A stretch of DNA of 64,000 bases from Nonlabens sp. (GCA_020630715.1 JAHDIQ010000002.1:300189-364188), one strand, 5' to 3'; shown: positions 45,663 to 54,694, counted from the first letter of the stretch. Numbers and translations: made by a program. Notes: generated from the sequence alone by a model not told the origin.

Positions 45663-46637
45663 ATGCAAGATAACATCGCAAAAGAGGTGCAAGAAGCCCT
45701 TACCGCAAGTCCAGAAGAAATTAATTTTGAACAACTTCAAAATGAAGATAGTAGTCCGCTTAATCAGCCTGTCATAGAAAAAGATATAGGTGGTGAATGT
45801 CCTCTTGAAACCGAAGAAAAACAGAAAAGCTGGAACGTCTGGAAACCAAAACAAGAGCATAAAACGCTAGATGAATTAGAACCTAAACATAGCGTAAATA
45901 CGCAAATAGACTTTAGAAGTACCGTTGAAGCTAATGTGGAAAAGGAAAAAGCACAGGAACCATTAGACGCGCCAGAACAGGATATCAATGGAAACGGATT
46001 TGATACAGATGAAGATGATACGGTAACAGACCAAGATTTTGAAGTACCACTTGCACAAGCTAACCAAGCTGCAGATGCTATTTTAGGAATGTCCAACAAC
46101 GTCCTCGCTGTAGGTGGTGGTTACTTCGTAAAAATCAAAAAACATCAGGAATTTTACGAGTTTGAAGAAATTATTCAAGTTGTAGATGAGCAAAACAACA
46201 AGAATGTTGAGCGTATCAAACTTGATAAAGAAGACCAAGCCTTACTGAGGCCTCTACTCGCTCAAGTGCTGCGTAAGAAAGCTAAAAAGCTTACGCCAGA
46301 ACAGCAATTGATGGGTGCAGTCATTTCCATCTTAATGAAAAAAGCACAAATCGTTCTGGAAGTACGAGCAGAGAATAATCTTCTTGAAAATCGCATTCTA
46401 GATATTGTGCGTCAGGAAAAAGGAGAAACAGAAGTTGATGATGTTGAAAAAGATGACAGAGATAATGATGACATTGATAGTTCTAATTCCGCTTTCGCGA
46501 AAGCGGAACCAAAACAAGAGCCAGAACAAAGAGAAGTAAATAAGCCAGAACCTATCATAAAAGACATCGAAGCAGAAGAAGTCGATGAAGGCCTACCTAT
46601 TTTAGAGGTTGCCGAAGAACCACAAAACAATTCGTAA
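45663..46637 (+). CDS. acidic structural or scaffolding-like protein
   Basis: A 324-residue very acidic protein with low-complexity N- and C-terminal thirds and an ordered middle (about 130-265), which includes FEVPLAQANQAADAILGMSN, AVGGGYFVKIKKHQEFYEF and a helical segment. It overlaps the packaging-type ATPase gene by one base, so the two probably act together. A GCTTTCGCGAAAGC copy encodes SAFAKAEP. No family was recognised. Confidence 0.6.
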   Translation: MQDNIAKEVQEALTASPEEINFEQLQNEDSSPLNQPVIEKDIGGECPLETEEKQKSWNVWKPKQEHKTLDELEPKHSVNTQIDFRSTVEANVEKEKAQEPLDAPEQDINGNGFDTDEDDTVTDQDFEVPLAQANQAADAILGMSNNVLAVGGGYFVKIKKHQEFYEFEEIIQVVDEQNNKNVERIKLDKEDQALLRPLLAQVLRKKAKKLTPEQQLMGAVISILMKKAQIVLEVRAENNLLENRILDIVRQEKGETEVDDVEKDDRDNDDIDSSNSAFAKAEPKQEPEQREVNKPEPIIKDIEAEEVDEGLPILEVAEEPQNNS

Positions 46638-47566
46638 TGGCTGGAACTACATCTAATCGCGGTCGTAAACCCATCACTTATAAAAAGGAAGATTTAGAAC
46701 GCCAACCAATGATTATGCTTGTTTGTGGCGAAACAGGCGTTGGTAAGACCTACCGAAATAAACAAGAGATTAAGCATTATATTATGGACCATCTCGTGAT
46801 GGGAAAGAAAGGTCGTAAAGTGTTGGCTTTTGATACGAATGATGATGATTATCCGCAATTCAGAACTGTAAGTCCTAATCATCTCAAAGCACTTACAAAG
46901 GTATCATCAAGACGCATTCGTCCATTTAATCCCGACGGTTCGCCTATGGATAATGACCAGAAAAAAGAAGTCATTACCAAAATTATGAAGCACTACAAAA
47001 ATGGGCTTGTCGTCCTGGACGATATCGACCATTATATGACAGGTGCAAAAGGGCAATCTATGATAGGTGCATTGTGTACCGTGCGTCACAAAGGAATTGA
47101 TATCGTACTTACCCATCAATCTGTGGCAAAAATTACCACTTCAGAATGGCAAAACTGCACGTGGTTGCGATTGCACCATCAAGTGGATGATGTAACGCGC
47201 TATCGAGAGCGTATCCCGAAATATCAAATGGTACGTATTGCGCAACTCATTGTAGACGAGCAGTACGAATTATGTTCCAATGCTTTTGCAATGGGTAAGA
47301 TTACGGAGCAACAATTTAAAATTCAGAAAAGCTTTTTTGTCTATGTCAATATGCGAGAGCAACGCATTAAAGGTTGCAGTCGCGCTGCCTTCATCAGAGC
47401 TTGTAAAAAGTTTATCGATCAGGAAGAAAGTAGAAAAGTAAAAATGCTATTAAATGAACAGGATTTTGACGGAAATAAAATCTACAAAACCAAGAATGAA
47501 GCTATTGTGAAGATGATTTCAGAGAAGTTACGTTATCACGAGGATGGTATTGGAACTCCTATCTAA
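46637..47566 (+). CDS. A32/FtsK-HerA-like genome-packaging ATPase
   Basis: A 309-residue P-loop ATPase. Walker A is MLVCGETGVGKTYRN (about 28-41), Walker B is GLVVLDDIDHYM (about 123-134), and a conserved arginine-to-glutamine stretch VRHKGIDIVLTHQS (about 150-163) follows. This Walker A/Walker B/sensor-Q order is the pattern of the A32-like packaging ATPases of tailless dsDNA viruses. Zot-like or other HerA ATPases are alternatives. It comes just before the capsid genes, with the nuclease cargo between them. Confidence 0.7.
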   Translation: MAGTTSNRGRKPITYKKEDLERQPMIMLVCGETGVGKTYRNKQEIKHYIMDHLVMGKKGRKVLAFDTNDDDYPQFRTVSPNHLKALTKVSSRRIRPFNPDGSPMDNDQKKEVITKIMKHYKNGLVVLDDIDHYMTGAKGQSMIGALCTVRHKGIDIVLTHQSVAKITTSEWQNCTWLRLHHQVDDVTRYRERIPKYQMVRIAQLIVDEQYELCSNAFAMGKITEQQFKIQKSFFVYVNMREQRIKGCSRAAFIRACKKFIDQEESRKVKMLLNEQDFDGNKIYKTKNEAIVKMISEKLRYHEDGIGTPI

Positions 47567-48739
47567 CTAATCATCGTCTATAGATTCAATATAATCTTCA
47601 ATAGTTACGCGCTCATTTTCATCTAATAAAAGCGGAGAGTCATCCGGAACTTTTATAGTTTTAATTTCCCATTCTGGCACAACTGTAATAGTAAGTTTTC
47701 CCTCTGTTTTAAAGTTTTTTGAAATGAATTTCCAAGGCAACTCAAGTGTCATTTCTTCAGACAGAGTTTTTAAAAAGAATTGATCCGAAGAAAAAATATC
47801 ATCGCCAACTAATATTTTTTTTCTTGGTTCAAGTTCGACTAGGTGCTTTCTTTTATCAATATGGGTGTCAAATTGTATTGAGTTTACTGAGGGAATAAAG
47901 GCTCTTTGTATTTTTTCACAGTTTTTAAAAGTAGCATACAAAACCTGTTTTGGTAATTTCACAATTAACTTCCAATGTTCTAAAGGTTGAGAACCATTGT
48001 TTGAAACTAAAACAGTAGCGTCAAAGAGACTTCTATTAAATTTAGTCCTTGGTTTACTAGGTGTTACAATATGAGCTTTATGCGTGTTGAATTGATCCCA
48101 AATGTTTTGTCTATCTTGAAATTCTTTAAGCCATTGAGGTATCATATTAGCTGCCTCTCTTTCAAATTCTTCTCTTCTAGTTTTTCCGACTCTTATTATC
48201 CTGAGAAATTTTGGTCTTACCGTAATTTCTGTATTTCCATTTTCAAAAGTTACTTTTACAGACTGGTTTGTTTTAAACGAATTGCTATTTAGATAAAAAT
48301 CATAAGTAGTTTTATTTTCTTGTATCAATTCTACAATCTCTTCCCAAGCATATAAATGAACTTCAAATAAGCCATTCTCTATGTGTTCAATATTTTTTTC
48401 TCTTATATACTCTTCAATTTTTGCATCTTTTATAGCCGTAGTCGCAAAATACATTTTCTTGAGCTTAGGCTTAAAATTCATCGCTTTAGCTATCTCTTCA
48501 TCTATCTCCTTTTTGGTCAATTGTTTATTGGTGTACTCATCTTTTCCTTTACATTGAATCCCAATATAAAAATTAGTTCCATCAGGCATACCACAAACAT
48601 CAATACCAGATTGGTCTTGTCCAGAACGTCCATTTTTCTTTGTTTCTGGACAGTTCCAGACCTCGCCCCATAATTTTTTACAAAGTGTTTCAAAGTCCTG
48701 CCAATTTTCTGGGCGCGGTAAGGATTGCGATATTTTCAT
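47567..48739 (-). CDS. Mrr-like PD-(D/E)XK restriction nuclease, cargo
   Basis: A 390-residue protein. The N-terminal nuclease has WQDFETLCKKLWG (Glu17), GQDQSGIDVCG (Asp47) and IGIQCKGK (Gln62-x-Lys64), a QxK variant of the catalytic site. The C-terminal half (about 160-390) is beta-rich and has no known domain. It is the only minus-strand gene between two plus-strand core genes, in tail-to-tail orientation with the ATPase (stops adjoin). It is probably a stand-alone restriction or defence factor. Confidence 0.78.
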   Translation of the reverse strand: MKISQSLPRPENWQDFETLCKKLWGEVWNCPETKKNGRSGQDQSGIDVCGMPDGTNFYIGIQCKGKDEYTNKQLTKKEIDEEIAKAMNFKPKLKKMYFATTAIKDAKIEEYIREKNIEHIENGLFEVHLYAWEEIVELIQENKTTYDFYLNSNSFKTNQSVKVTFENGNTEITVRPKFLRIIRVGKTRREEFEREAANMIPQWLKEFQDRQNIWDQFNTHKAHIVTPSKPRTKFNRSLFDATVLVSNNGSQPLEHWKLIVKLPKQVLYATFKNCEKIQRAFIPSVNSIQFDTHIDKRKHLVELEPRKKILVGDDIFSSDQFFLKTLSEEMTLELPWKFISKNFKTEGKLTITVVPEWEIKTIKVPDDSPLLLDENERVTIEDYIESIDDD

Positions 48740-48892
48740 AAATTATCTTTTTGTAAAGTTAATAATTTCTCCGTCCCAAAGTCCCTTTCGCGACAGCGGT
48801 AAAACTACCATTCATTCTCAACTTCGCAGTCTATCAAGGTTTAGAGACCTCGCCAAGTAATTCAAAAATGAAATCAATCAATAATTAAACGA

Positions 48893-49063
48893 ATGGCAAA
48901 CAAGAACGACATCGCCTGGACACCAATTCTTTATTGTGTAGGAGCAGGCGTCGCTGGAATCGCATTAGGAACTTTTTTAATCGGTCCGATGATGCAAAAG
49001 ATGAAAGCAAAAAAACTAGCAGCCGCTAAAAAACCAGCTACTGCAACCACAGCTAAAAAATAG
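48893..49063 (+). CDS. small single-TM protein upstream of the capsid candidate
   Basis: A 56-residue ORF starting ATG at 48893 and ending TAG at 49063. It has one TM helix (about 11-33, IL YCVGAGVAGIALGTFLIG-type with glycines) and a lysine/alanine-rich C-terminus (KKPATATTAKK). The position immediately before the candidate major capsid gene, and the resemblance in layout to the later membrane proteins, suggest a virion membrane protein. Confidence 0.65.
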   Translation: MANKNDIAWTPILYCVGAGVAGIALGTFLIGPMMQKMKAKKLAAAKKPATATTAKK

Positions 49064-49133
49064 TGTTTAGAGACTAAATAGCAACTTAAAAAAAGTACCA
49101 TCCTGTTCTTTTACACAGGCAAACAACACAAAA

Positions 49134-50039
49134 ATGAAAGATTATAACGACGAGTTAATGCGTTACGAAGAAGCTGCTGAAGACCAGTATGACGATTACG
49201 ATAACGATATGTACGACGAGGAAGAAGACGACTTCGATACTGGATTTGAAGGTTTAGAAGACGGTTATGACGAGGAGTACGAAGATGAATTTGACGATTA
49301 CGACGACTATGCCGACGAAGGCGAGTACGACGATGATGCCTATGACGATTACACCAAATCATCCATAGGTAAAATAGACCCTAACGACAGAACCTTAACG
49401 GTAGTCGTGACTAACAAATCTGGTGCACGTGCCGAGGCAGTCATCTTTGGCGGTAATGCCGAAGCTGCACAGCCTAATGGGGTTACTGTAGATATTGAAG
49501 AGTCCAGCCACAAAGAAGTGCGTGAAGAGAGTAAATCAAATCCGTTTAAGATTGCAGGAATGAAATACTCGGTGAGCAATTCGCTCCAGTTTGATAACGT
49601 CCTGCGCATTGACCGTAGAACGGCATCAGGTTCTAAGACGACCAGAGTGTATCAACCGCGTAATGCGACTTCGCCTCAAAACTTCACCCAGCAACTTATC
49701 GATGACGATAACTTTGAGATGGATGTCACAGGTCAGGATTCTTTAAGAGTGTTTATTGAAGATGGCGTTACCGCAGTTTTCACATTTACAATTAAAGCGA
49801 GAGCAAACCTAGGAAACCTTCTTAAAGGTAGCAACGTGGCAGAACTTTCTAGAGCGCCACGTACGACAGGGTTGCCACAGTTAGACCTTATCCGTCGCAA
49901 GAGACCGACAGCATTAGGTATGCGTCCTAGACGCAGAGTGAGACGTCCTGCGCGTAGAATCGTAAAACGTCGTCGACTAGTCAGAAAACCGGTGGCCAGA
50001 CGTCCAGTTTCTCGATTGGTAAGACGTCGTAGACGATAA
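49134..50039 (+). CDS. candidate major capsid protein
   Basis: A 301-residue protein in three parts. Residues 1-73 are almost all Asp, Glu and Tyr. Residues ~80-235 form a beta-rich domain beginning LTVVVTNKSGARAEAVIFGG and ending in TFTIKARANLGNLL. Residues 245-301 are arginine-rich (RRKRPTALGMRPRRRV onward). The middle domain matches the 505-aa protein at 53177 at both ends (VTN...GAN, NP...K...SPQNF...NLL). Size, single copy and the adjacent packaging-type ATPase make it the best capsid candidate. A jelly-roll fold is inferred, not shown. Confidence 0.6.
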   Translation: MKDYNDELMRYEEAAEDQYDDYDNDMYDEEEDDFDTGFEGLEDGYDEEYEDEFDDYDDYADEGEYDDDAYDDYTKSSIGKIDPNDRTLTVVVTNKSGARAEAVIFGGNAEAAQPNGVTVDIEESSHKEVREESKSNPFKIAGMKYSVSNSLQFDNVLRIDRRTASGSKTTRVYQPRNATSPQNFTQQLIDDDNFEMDVTGQDSLRVFIEDGVTAVFTFTIKARANLGNLLKGSNVAELSRAPRTTGLPQLDLIRRKRPTALGMRPRRRVRRPARRIVKRRRLVRKPVARRPVSRLVRRRRR

Positions 50040-50082
50040 TCCCGTAACAAGGAACTCGTCCAGACTTTGTACCTAATACCAG

Positions 50083-50125
50083 ACAGCCAGAGTCGGTTTT
50101 ACCCTAAACCATAAACTCTGGCTGT
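50083..50125 (+). terminator. hairpin after the capsid candidate
   Basis: An exact 11-bp inverted repeat ACAGCCAGAGT/ACTCTGGCTGT (50083-50093, 50115-50125) with a 21-nt loop, 44 bases past the stop. The T-run is short (TTCTTATT), so partial termination is likely, leaving the abundant capsid gene more strongly expressed than the genes after it. Confidence 0.7.
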
Positions 50126-50141
50126 TCTTATTAAAATCAAG

Positions 50142-50783
50142 ATGAAAAATACCTTACCAACACCTTCACTCGCCCAAAACAGAATTGACTACATCGTCTA
50201 TCACAATCCAGATGATGTGGCTAAGTTGTTATTTGACTACGGTTTTGAAGCGCCCGAAGACCCCACGCATTTGGCAGAAGCAATAAAGGAGCTTACGCGA
50301 AAAAAAGGTCGCAAGGTCATTAAGGAACTCATCCAGCTCCATCCAGATAAAGACGCAATTCTTAAACTCAACACCGCTCAAGAAGATAACTTTTGCGGTG
50401 CGTGCAGTAATGATTCATACAACACAGAAAGCAACTTTTGTAGAGCTTGTGGACATTCTAATTATGCAGGCACAGGTGATGAAGATAGCTTTCTCAATCA
50501 GTTTGAAAGCTATAACGATAAAGCACTCGAGCGCTATTACCAGACCATTGTAAAACGTTCAAATGCCAATGCTGAAGACAAAAATCTGGCACAGGAAGTT
50601 CAAATGGTTTGGAACGAATTGCGCATCCGTAAGGAAGCAAAGAAAAAGGAAGAAGAACCTAAACCGCATACTCAAAAAACCTTCAGTATAACCAAAGATG
50701 AATTGATACTTTTTGGAGTGGTTTTTATCGCTGGAGCGTTAGTTGGTCACGGTTTAAAATTCAATATGAATAATGTCAAATAA
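50142..50783 (+). CDS. zinc-ribbon protein with C-terminal membrane anchor
   Basis: A 213-residue protein. A zinc-ribbon pair CGACSNDSYN / CRACGHSNYA lies at about 84-108. A helical middle and one C-terminal TM helix (ELILFGVVFIAGALVGHG, about 187-206) follow. The N-terminus contains a helical segment ending in AIKELTRKKGRKVIKEL. It may be a virion membrane component. It overlaps the next gene by 11 bases. Confidence 0.65.
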   Translation: MKNTLPTPSLAQNRIDYIVYHNPDDVAKLLFDYGFEAPEDPTHLAEAIKELTRKKGRKVIKELIQLHPDKDAILKLNTAQEDNFCGACSNDSYNTESNFCRACGHSNYAGTGDEDSFLNQFESYNDKALERYYQTIVKRSNANAEDKNLAQEVQMVWNELRIRKEAKKKEEEPKPHTQKTFSITKDELILFGVVFIAGALVGHGLKFNMNNVK

Positions 50784-51390
50784 ACAATCACAGTACAATC
50801 AGGCCATCGATAATCTCACCTATTTGGTATTGCATTATCCTAAACCTGTTCAGGATTTACTGGCGCAACACAACGTCTTTTTTCAGGGTAAACCAGTAAA
50901 GGAACAACTCAGTAATGAGATTATAGAGCTATTGAAAGATGGTAATTCCGCTTTCGCGAAAGCGTTAGAAACTCTTATCGCACGTGTCTCATCACAAGAT
51001 AACGACCAGTTTTGGGGAGCAGTGGCTAAAGGAGCTGTAGGTATTTTAGGCGGACTATTAAAAAAGAAAAAGCGTAGTAGTTCTGGTTCCGGAAATGCGG
51101 CAGCGGCAGCACAAGCCGCAGCAGCAAAACGCGATATGGAAACGCGTATGCAACGAATGCGCGAAGAGCAAGAACAAAGACGAAAAGAAGCCGAAGAACG
51201 ACGTAGACAGGAAGAAGAGCGCAGACGCCTTGAGGAACAAAAGAAATCTGAAGCAGCCAAGAAGAAAACCAATATGATGCTGATGATAGGTGGCGGTGTG
51301 GTCGTCTTAGGAATAGGTGCGGTAGTATTAATGAAATCTGGTCGTCCACCAATGCCTTATGGACAACCACCGATGCCAATGCCAAGATAA
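50773..51390 (+). CDS. coiled-coil membrane protein
   Basis: A 205-residue protein. An alanine-rich segment (about 112-122) is followed by a long Arg/Glu/Gln coiled coil (about 125-170, RRQEEERRRLEEQKK). One TM helix (about 173-192, MMLMIGGGVVVLGIGAVVLM) and a proline/methionine-rich tail follow. The N-terminal 100 residues resemble the N-terminus of the previous protein (helical, LLxxH...). A GCTTTCGCGAAAGC copy encodes SAFAKA. Confidence 0.65.
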   Translation: MSNKQSQYNQAIDNLTYLVLHYPKPVQDLLAQHNVFFQGKPVKEQLSNEIIELLKDGNSAFAKALETLIARVSSQDNDQFWGAVAKGAVGILGGLLKKKKRSSSGSGNAAAAAQAAAAKRDMETRMQRMREEQEQRRKEAEERRRQEEERRRLEEQKKSEAAKKKTNMMLMIGGGVVVLGIGAVVLMKSGRPPMPYGQPPMPMPR

Positions 51391-51392
51391 CA

Positions 51393-51971
51393 ATGACCAA
51401 TACTTTCGCACTTACAGATTATGATGTTTATCAAGAGAATGATAATTTCTTAGGAACCGTTATCGCTGGTCGTTACTTTAGGAAAAGAATTAGAAGGAAA
51501 CGCAGAAAAAGAATAAACAAGCAAAGAAGACTTAATAGACCAAAATTGAGCCGACCACCGAGGAGAACACGTCCTAAAATAGTCAAAATACGTCCACTGA
51601 AATCACCTTCGGTAGCTAGAAATACTGAAGCGCCAGTTCCAAAGAAAAAGCCTGTAACTATACCACCTAATGTTCTAGCCCGAAAAAAGATAAAGGCTCC
51701 ACCTAAAACAACCATTAACGAACTCATTGAGAAAACTAATCCCGTAGTTGTTAAAACTCCTTTGTCTAAGGAATCCGCAGTAGAATTAAAGAAGATTGAA
51801 AACCATTCTATAGAGGCTAGTAAAAAAGCAATAAAGTCTGATAGTAAAGTTAGTAAGGTTATTAAAGTAATTGCTGTTGCAGGAACACTAGGTATAATAG
51901 GATATGGAGTATACAAATACGTTCAAATCAGTAAAAGTCAAACGGATATAAACAAATCCAATCAGCTATGA
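51393..51971 (+). CDS. arginine-rich membrane-anchored protein
   Basis: A 192-residue protein. Residues ~27-70 are strongly basic (RYFRKRIRRKRRKRINKQRR, then proline-rich basic stretches). One TM helix is near the C-terminus (VIKVIAVAGTLGIIGYGVY, about 155-175). A basic N-terminal tail with a membrane anchor suggests binding of the genome to the virion membrane; this is an inference. It overlaps the next gene by four bases. Confidence 0.65.
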   Translation: MTNTFALTDYDVYQENDNFLGTVIAGRYFRKRIRRKRRKRINKQRRLNRPKLSRPPRRTRPKIVKIRPLKSPSVARNTEAPVPKKKPVTIPPNVLARKKIKAPPKTTINELIEKTNPVVVKTPLSKESAVELKKIENHSIEASKKAIKSDSKVSKVIKVIAVAGTLGIIGYGVYKYVQISKSQTDINKSNQL

Positions 51972-52429
51972 TTATAGGAGAAACAGAAAGCATTATAAGT
52001 CGCCATCTACAGGATGAAGATTATGATGATTTTTTTGGAAACAAACAGAAACGTCAAGCCAGACGTGCCAAACGAAAAGCAAAAAGAGCTGCAAGAAGGT
52101 CTGCTCCTAAACGTGTCGCTCGTAGAGCTAAGCGTAAACAGTTTTTTAGCGACATAGGTAAGGTGTATAATGACATCGGTGGTGCTACTGCCATAGGTAG
52201 CGCTATCGACTCTTTGACCCGACCTAAACGACCTGATTATGGTACTTCAACAACAGAAACACCTTCTGACTTCTCTATAGACTTAGGTGCTCCTGAAATT
52301 CCAGAAGAAGATAAAAAAGGCATTCCTACCGTCGTTTATATTTTAGGTGGTGTTGTGGTCGTTGGTGTCATTGGTCTCGCTGTGATGAGTAATTCTAAGA
52401 ATAAGCAATACCAACAATACGGTCAGTGA
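51968..52429 (+). CDS. arginine/lysine-rich membrane protein
   Basis: A 153-residue protein with a protamine-like block (KQKRQARRAKRKAKRAARRS, about residues 25-44, continuing to ~55) and a C-terminal TM helix (VVYILGGVVVVGVIGLAVM, about 125-142). The layout matches the preceding protein, so the two may share a job in genome binding or membrane attachment. Confidence 0.65.
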   Translation: MIIGETESIISRHLQDEDYDDFFGNKQKRQARRAKRKAKRAARRSAPKRVARRAKRKQFFSDIGKVYNDIGGATAIGSAIDSLTRPKRPDYGTSTTETPSDFSIDLGAPEIPEEDKKGIPTVVYILGGVVVVGVIGLAVMSNSKNKQYQQYGQ

Positions 52430-53184
52430 TAACAACCATTCCATCCAATAAAGAGCGCTTTCAGATAAAACTGACCATAATGGCTTTGATGCCTTTTGAG
52501 TTGGGGATTCGTGTGTATGACCCTAGATATCCTAATAGCTATTATTTTAGGAGAAAAGCCGCTTTCGCGAAAGCGAACTCAAAACGAGAATTTATCATCG
52601 CCTTACCAGTTTCTCCAGAAGTGCTGGAAATGGAAGTCTTTGATAAAAACGATGCAGATGATGATGCTTTTGAAATCGTAAACGTAAAGATTGAAAAGAT
52701 GCCAGCGCTTGCTGTCTGGGCAACTGATGACCAACATCGCTTTTTAGAATTTGCCATTCAGTTCGCACAAAAAGCAGGTTATGTGCCTCCCGGATTTTAT
52801 GAGAGTCCAGACCGTGAGTTTCTGTTTCAATATTTAGATAAAATCACCGACCCATTTGGTACAGAGCTTATCACACCAGCGAGAACGCATCGTAAAATGC
52901 CAAGGGTGCAAATCTCACAACGGTTGTTTAAGTCTTATACCATTCCTATTCGAGTAGCAATTTTAGCGCACGAAGGCTGTCACTGGTTTTTAAATACACG
53001 CAGTCAAACCACCGCAGATTTATGCGGAATGAAACAATACCTCGATTATGGTTTTCCAACCATAGAAGCTGTGTATGCCGTAACTAAAGTGTTCGGGAAA
53101 AACCCAGAAATGGTCGGTGCTTCACAAATTGAACGCACCAAAGATGTCATCAATTTTATAGAAAACTACAGAGTAAATGAGTAA
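52426..53184 (+). CDS. zincin-like metalloprotease fold protein
   Basis: A 252-residue protein. AHEGCHWFLNTRSQTTADLCG (residues 181-201) contains HEGCH, an HExxH zinc-protease signature (His182, Glu183, His186); Asp198 is a possible third ligand. The N-terminal third is beta-rich. GTG at 52426 overlaps the previous stop; ATG at 52480 is an alternative start. In a virion-gene cluster it might process virion proteins, but the target is unknown. A GCTTTCGCGAAAGC copy encodes AAFAKAN. Confidence 0.65.
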   Translation: MITTIPSNKERFQIKLTIMALMPFELGIRVYDPRYPNSYYFRRKAAFAKANSKREFIIALPVSPEVLEMEVFDKNDADDDAFEIVNVKIEKMPALAVWATDDQHRFLEFAIQFAQKAGYVPPGFYESPDREFLFQYLDKITDPFGTELITPARTHRKMPRVQISQRLFKSYTIPIRVAILAHEGCHWFLNTRSQTTADLCGMKQYLDYGFPTIEAVYAVTKVFGKNPEMVGASQIERTKDVINFIENYRVNE

Positions 53185-54694
53185 AGCAACATATAATTGG
53201 TTTGACAAACAAGCAAGTTTGAAACGTTTTTATAAGCAACTTCAACAGGATAATGAAGTGGTTCAGGTTACTGTAACTAATCATACCAGAGATATCAGAA
53301 AAGTATCCCTTTGGGGTGCCAATACTGAAACTAAATTAACGGAAGACGAAAGTTTTAAAAACTCATTTGACACTATTATTGAGACCGAACAAAATCCCAT
53401 GGATGTTATTTACAATACAGCGAGTAATAGGTACTATATCCTAAATGAAGGAGCTGACGCGATGACGATTGTAAGCACTGAAGGAATCATTGAAAAACTC
53501 ATTGACTTGAATACCAATTCAAATGTGGATATCAAAGGTCCTGTAAAACTCTCTTACAATTCAAACCAATCTCATCCCAACTATGGAGACATTGCCATTG
53601 CTTGTAAAAGAGCTGACCAAGTTTTGATTTTAAACCATTCAGGTGAAGTAAAAGAAGTAGTAAATACTGGCGTTGAACCAGTTGATATCGTTTATAATAC
53701 GTACAACAATCGTTTCTATGTGGCTAATTCAAAATCAGATTATGTAACGATGATTGACCAAAGCTATCAGTCGTATCAATTAAATGGTTTCAGGGCTCCA
53801 ATTAGTTTAGGGTTCAATAGTGCTAATGCAGATCTTCTTGTGTATGATACTGGAACCTCAGAAATTCATTTAATAAGTGAATCTGGAGCATTTAAAAATA
53901 AGATAGAGGGAATTCTAACAGATGTTATATCCATTGACTTTAGTGTAGAGCTTAACTTGTTCTATGTTTCTAGTTTTCAAACGAATGAAATTCATGTGAT
54001 AAATGCTGAAACATTAGAAATTCAAAGAAAGTTTACTGGAGTACCTAAACCTTTAAAACTAAGGTTTCAAAAGGATGTAAAAGTGATTAGAGTTATTGAT
54101 AACACAACTAATGCACTTATCACTCTAGACACCAATCTAAATGTGATTGGAAACGAGTCGTTGAGCGGTTTTGACACATTTCTTTTAGACGGTCCTTCAA
54201 CTGTTTTTCTTAATTCAACAAATAACCAAATCAAAATTAGAGGAACCATTCAAAGTCCTACCGTAACCGTAAACGAAGAGTATTATGAAGATCGTCAAGA
54301 TTTTCAATACAATCCTGCGATGGTTGGTCACGTGAAGCTGGTCGCCTCTGGAGAAGACCGCATCAATGCACTTCAGATTATGGAGAAGTCGGTAACTGGA
54401 ACCGAGATTTGTAAAACCATCTCTTTAAGTAATAGTCAGAGTCCCCAAAACTTTGCAAATGTTTCAGAGATATTTGACTTTAATGGCAATCTGATAGATG
54501 GTCACGTGACCTGGTGTTTTAAAATCAATCCATTGCAACAGGCGACTTTTCTAATTTATTACCAGCAAATCGAGATGTATAATTTACTTCCCGAAAAATC
54601 AAGAATATCTACTGGTGTCCAAATGAGTAAGGGCATTCCAGTATCGTGGCTCGATAATCCTAAAGACGAGCCACCTAATGCCGCAACTTATTAA
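53177..54694 (+). CDS. capsid paralogue with inserted beta-propeller
   Basis: A 505-residue protein. Residues ~29-52 (VVQVTVTNHTRDIRKVSLWG) match the first strands of the candidate capsid protein. Residues ~72-355 form YVTN/NHL-like propeller repeats, such as NPMDVIYNTASNRYYILN and EPVDIVYNTYNNRFYVAN. Residues ~375-475 resume the capsid-like domain (YNPAMVGHVKLV, SNSQSPQNF, NLL). I infer a virion protein with the propeller protruding, as a turret, spike or receptor-binding head. It overlaps its neighbours by 8 and 17 bases. Confidence 0.65.
   Translation: MSKATYNWFDKQASLKRFYKQLQQDNEVVQVTVTNHTRDIRKVSLWGANTETKLTEDESFKNSFDTIIETEQNPMDVIYNTASNRYYILNEGADAMTIVSTEGIIEKLIDLNTNSNVDIKGPVKLSYNSNQSHPNYGDIAIACKRADQVLILNHSGEVKEVVNTGVEPVDIVYNTYNNRFYVANSKSDYVTMIDQSYQSYQLNGFRAPISLGFNSANADLLVYDTGTSEIHLISESGAFKNKIEGILTDVISIDFSVELNLFYVSSFQTNEIHVINAETLEIQRKFTGVPKPLKLRFQKDVKVIRVIDNTTNALITLDTNLNVIGNESLSGFDTFLLDGPSTVFLNSTNNQIKIRGTIQSPTVTVNEEYYEDRQDFQYNPAMVGHVKLVASGEDRINALQIMEKSVTGTEICKTISLSNSQSPQNFANVSEIFDFNGNLIDGHVTWCFKINPLQQATFLIYYQQIEMYNLLPEKSRISTGVQMSKGIPVSWLDNPKDEPPNAATY

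Noticed and set aside
48784..48797. CTTTCGCGACAGCG as a twelfth perfect palindrome copy.
   Set aside because: It carries a mismatch that breaks the symmetry; counted only as a near-copy.
49111..49362. Minus-strand frame rich in Arg and His opposite the acidic capsid N-terminus.
   Set aside because: It is the antisense of a GAC/GAT/GAA-rich stretch and has no independent start context.
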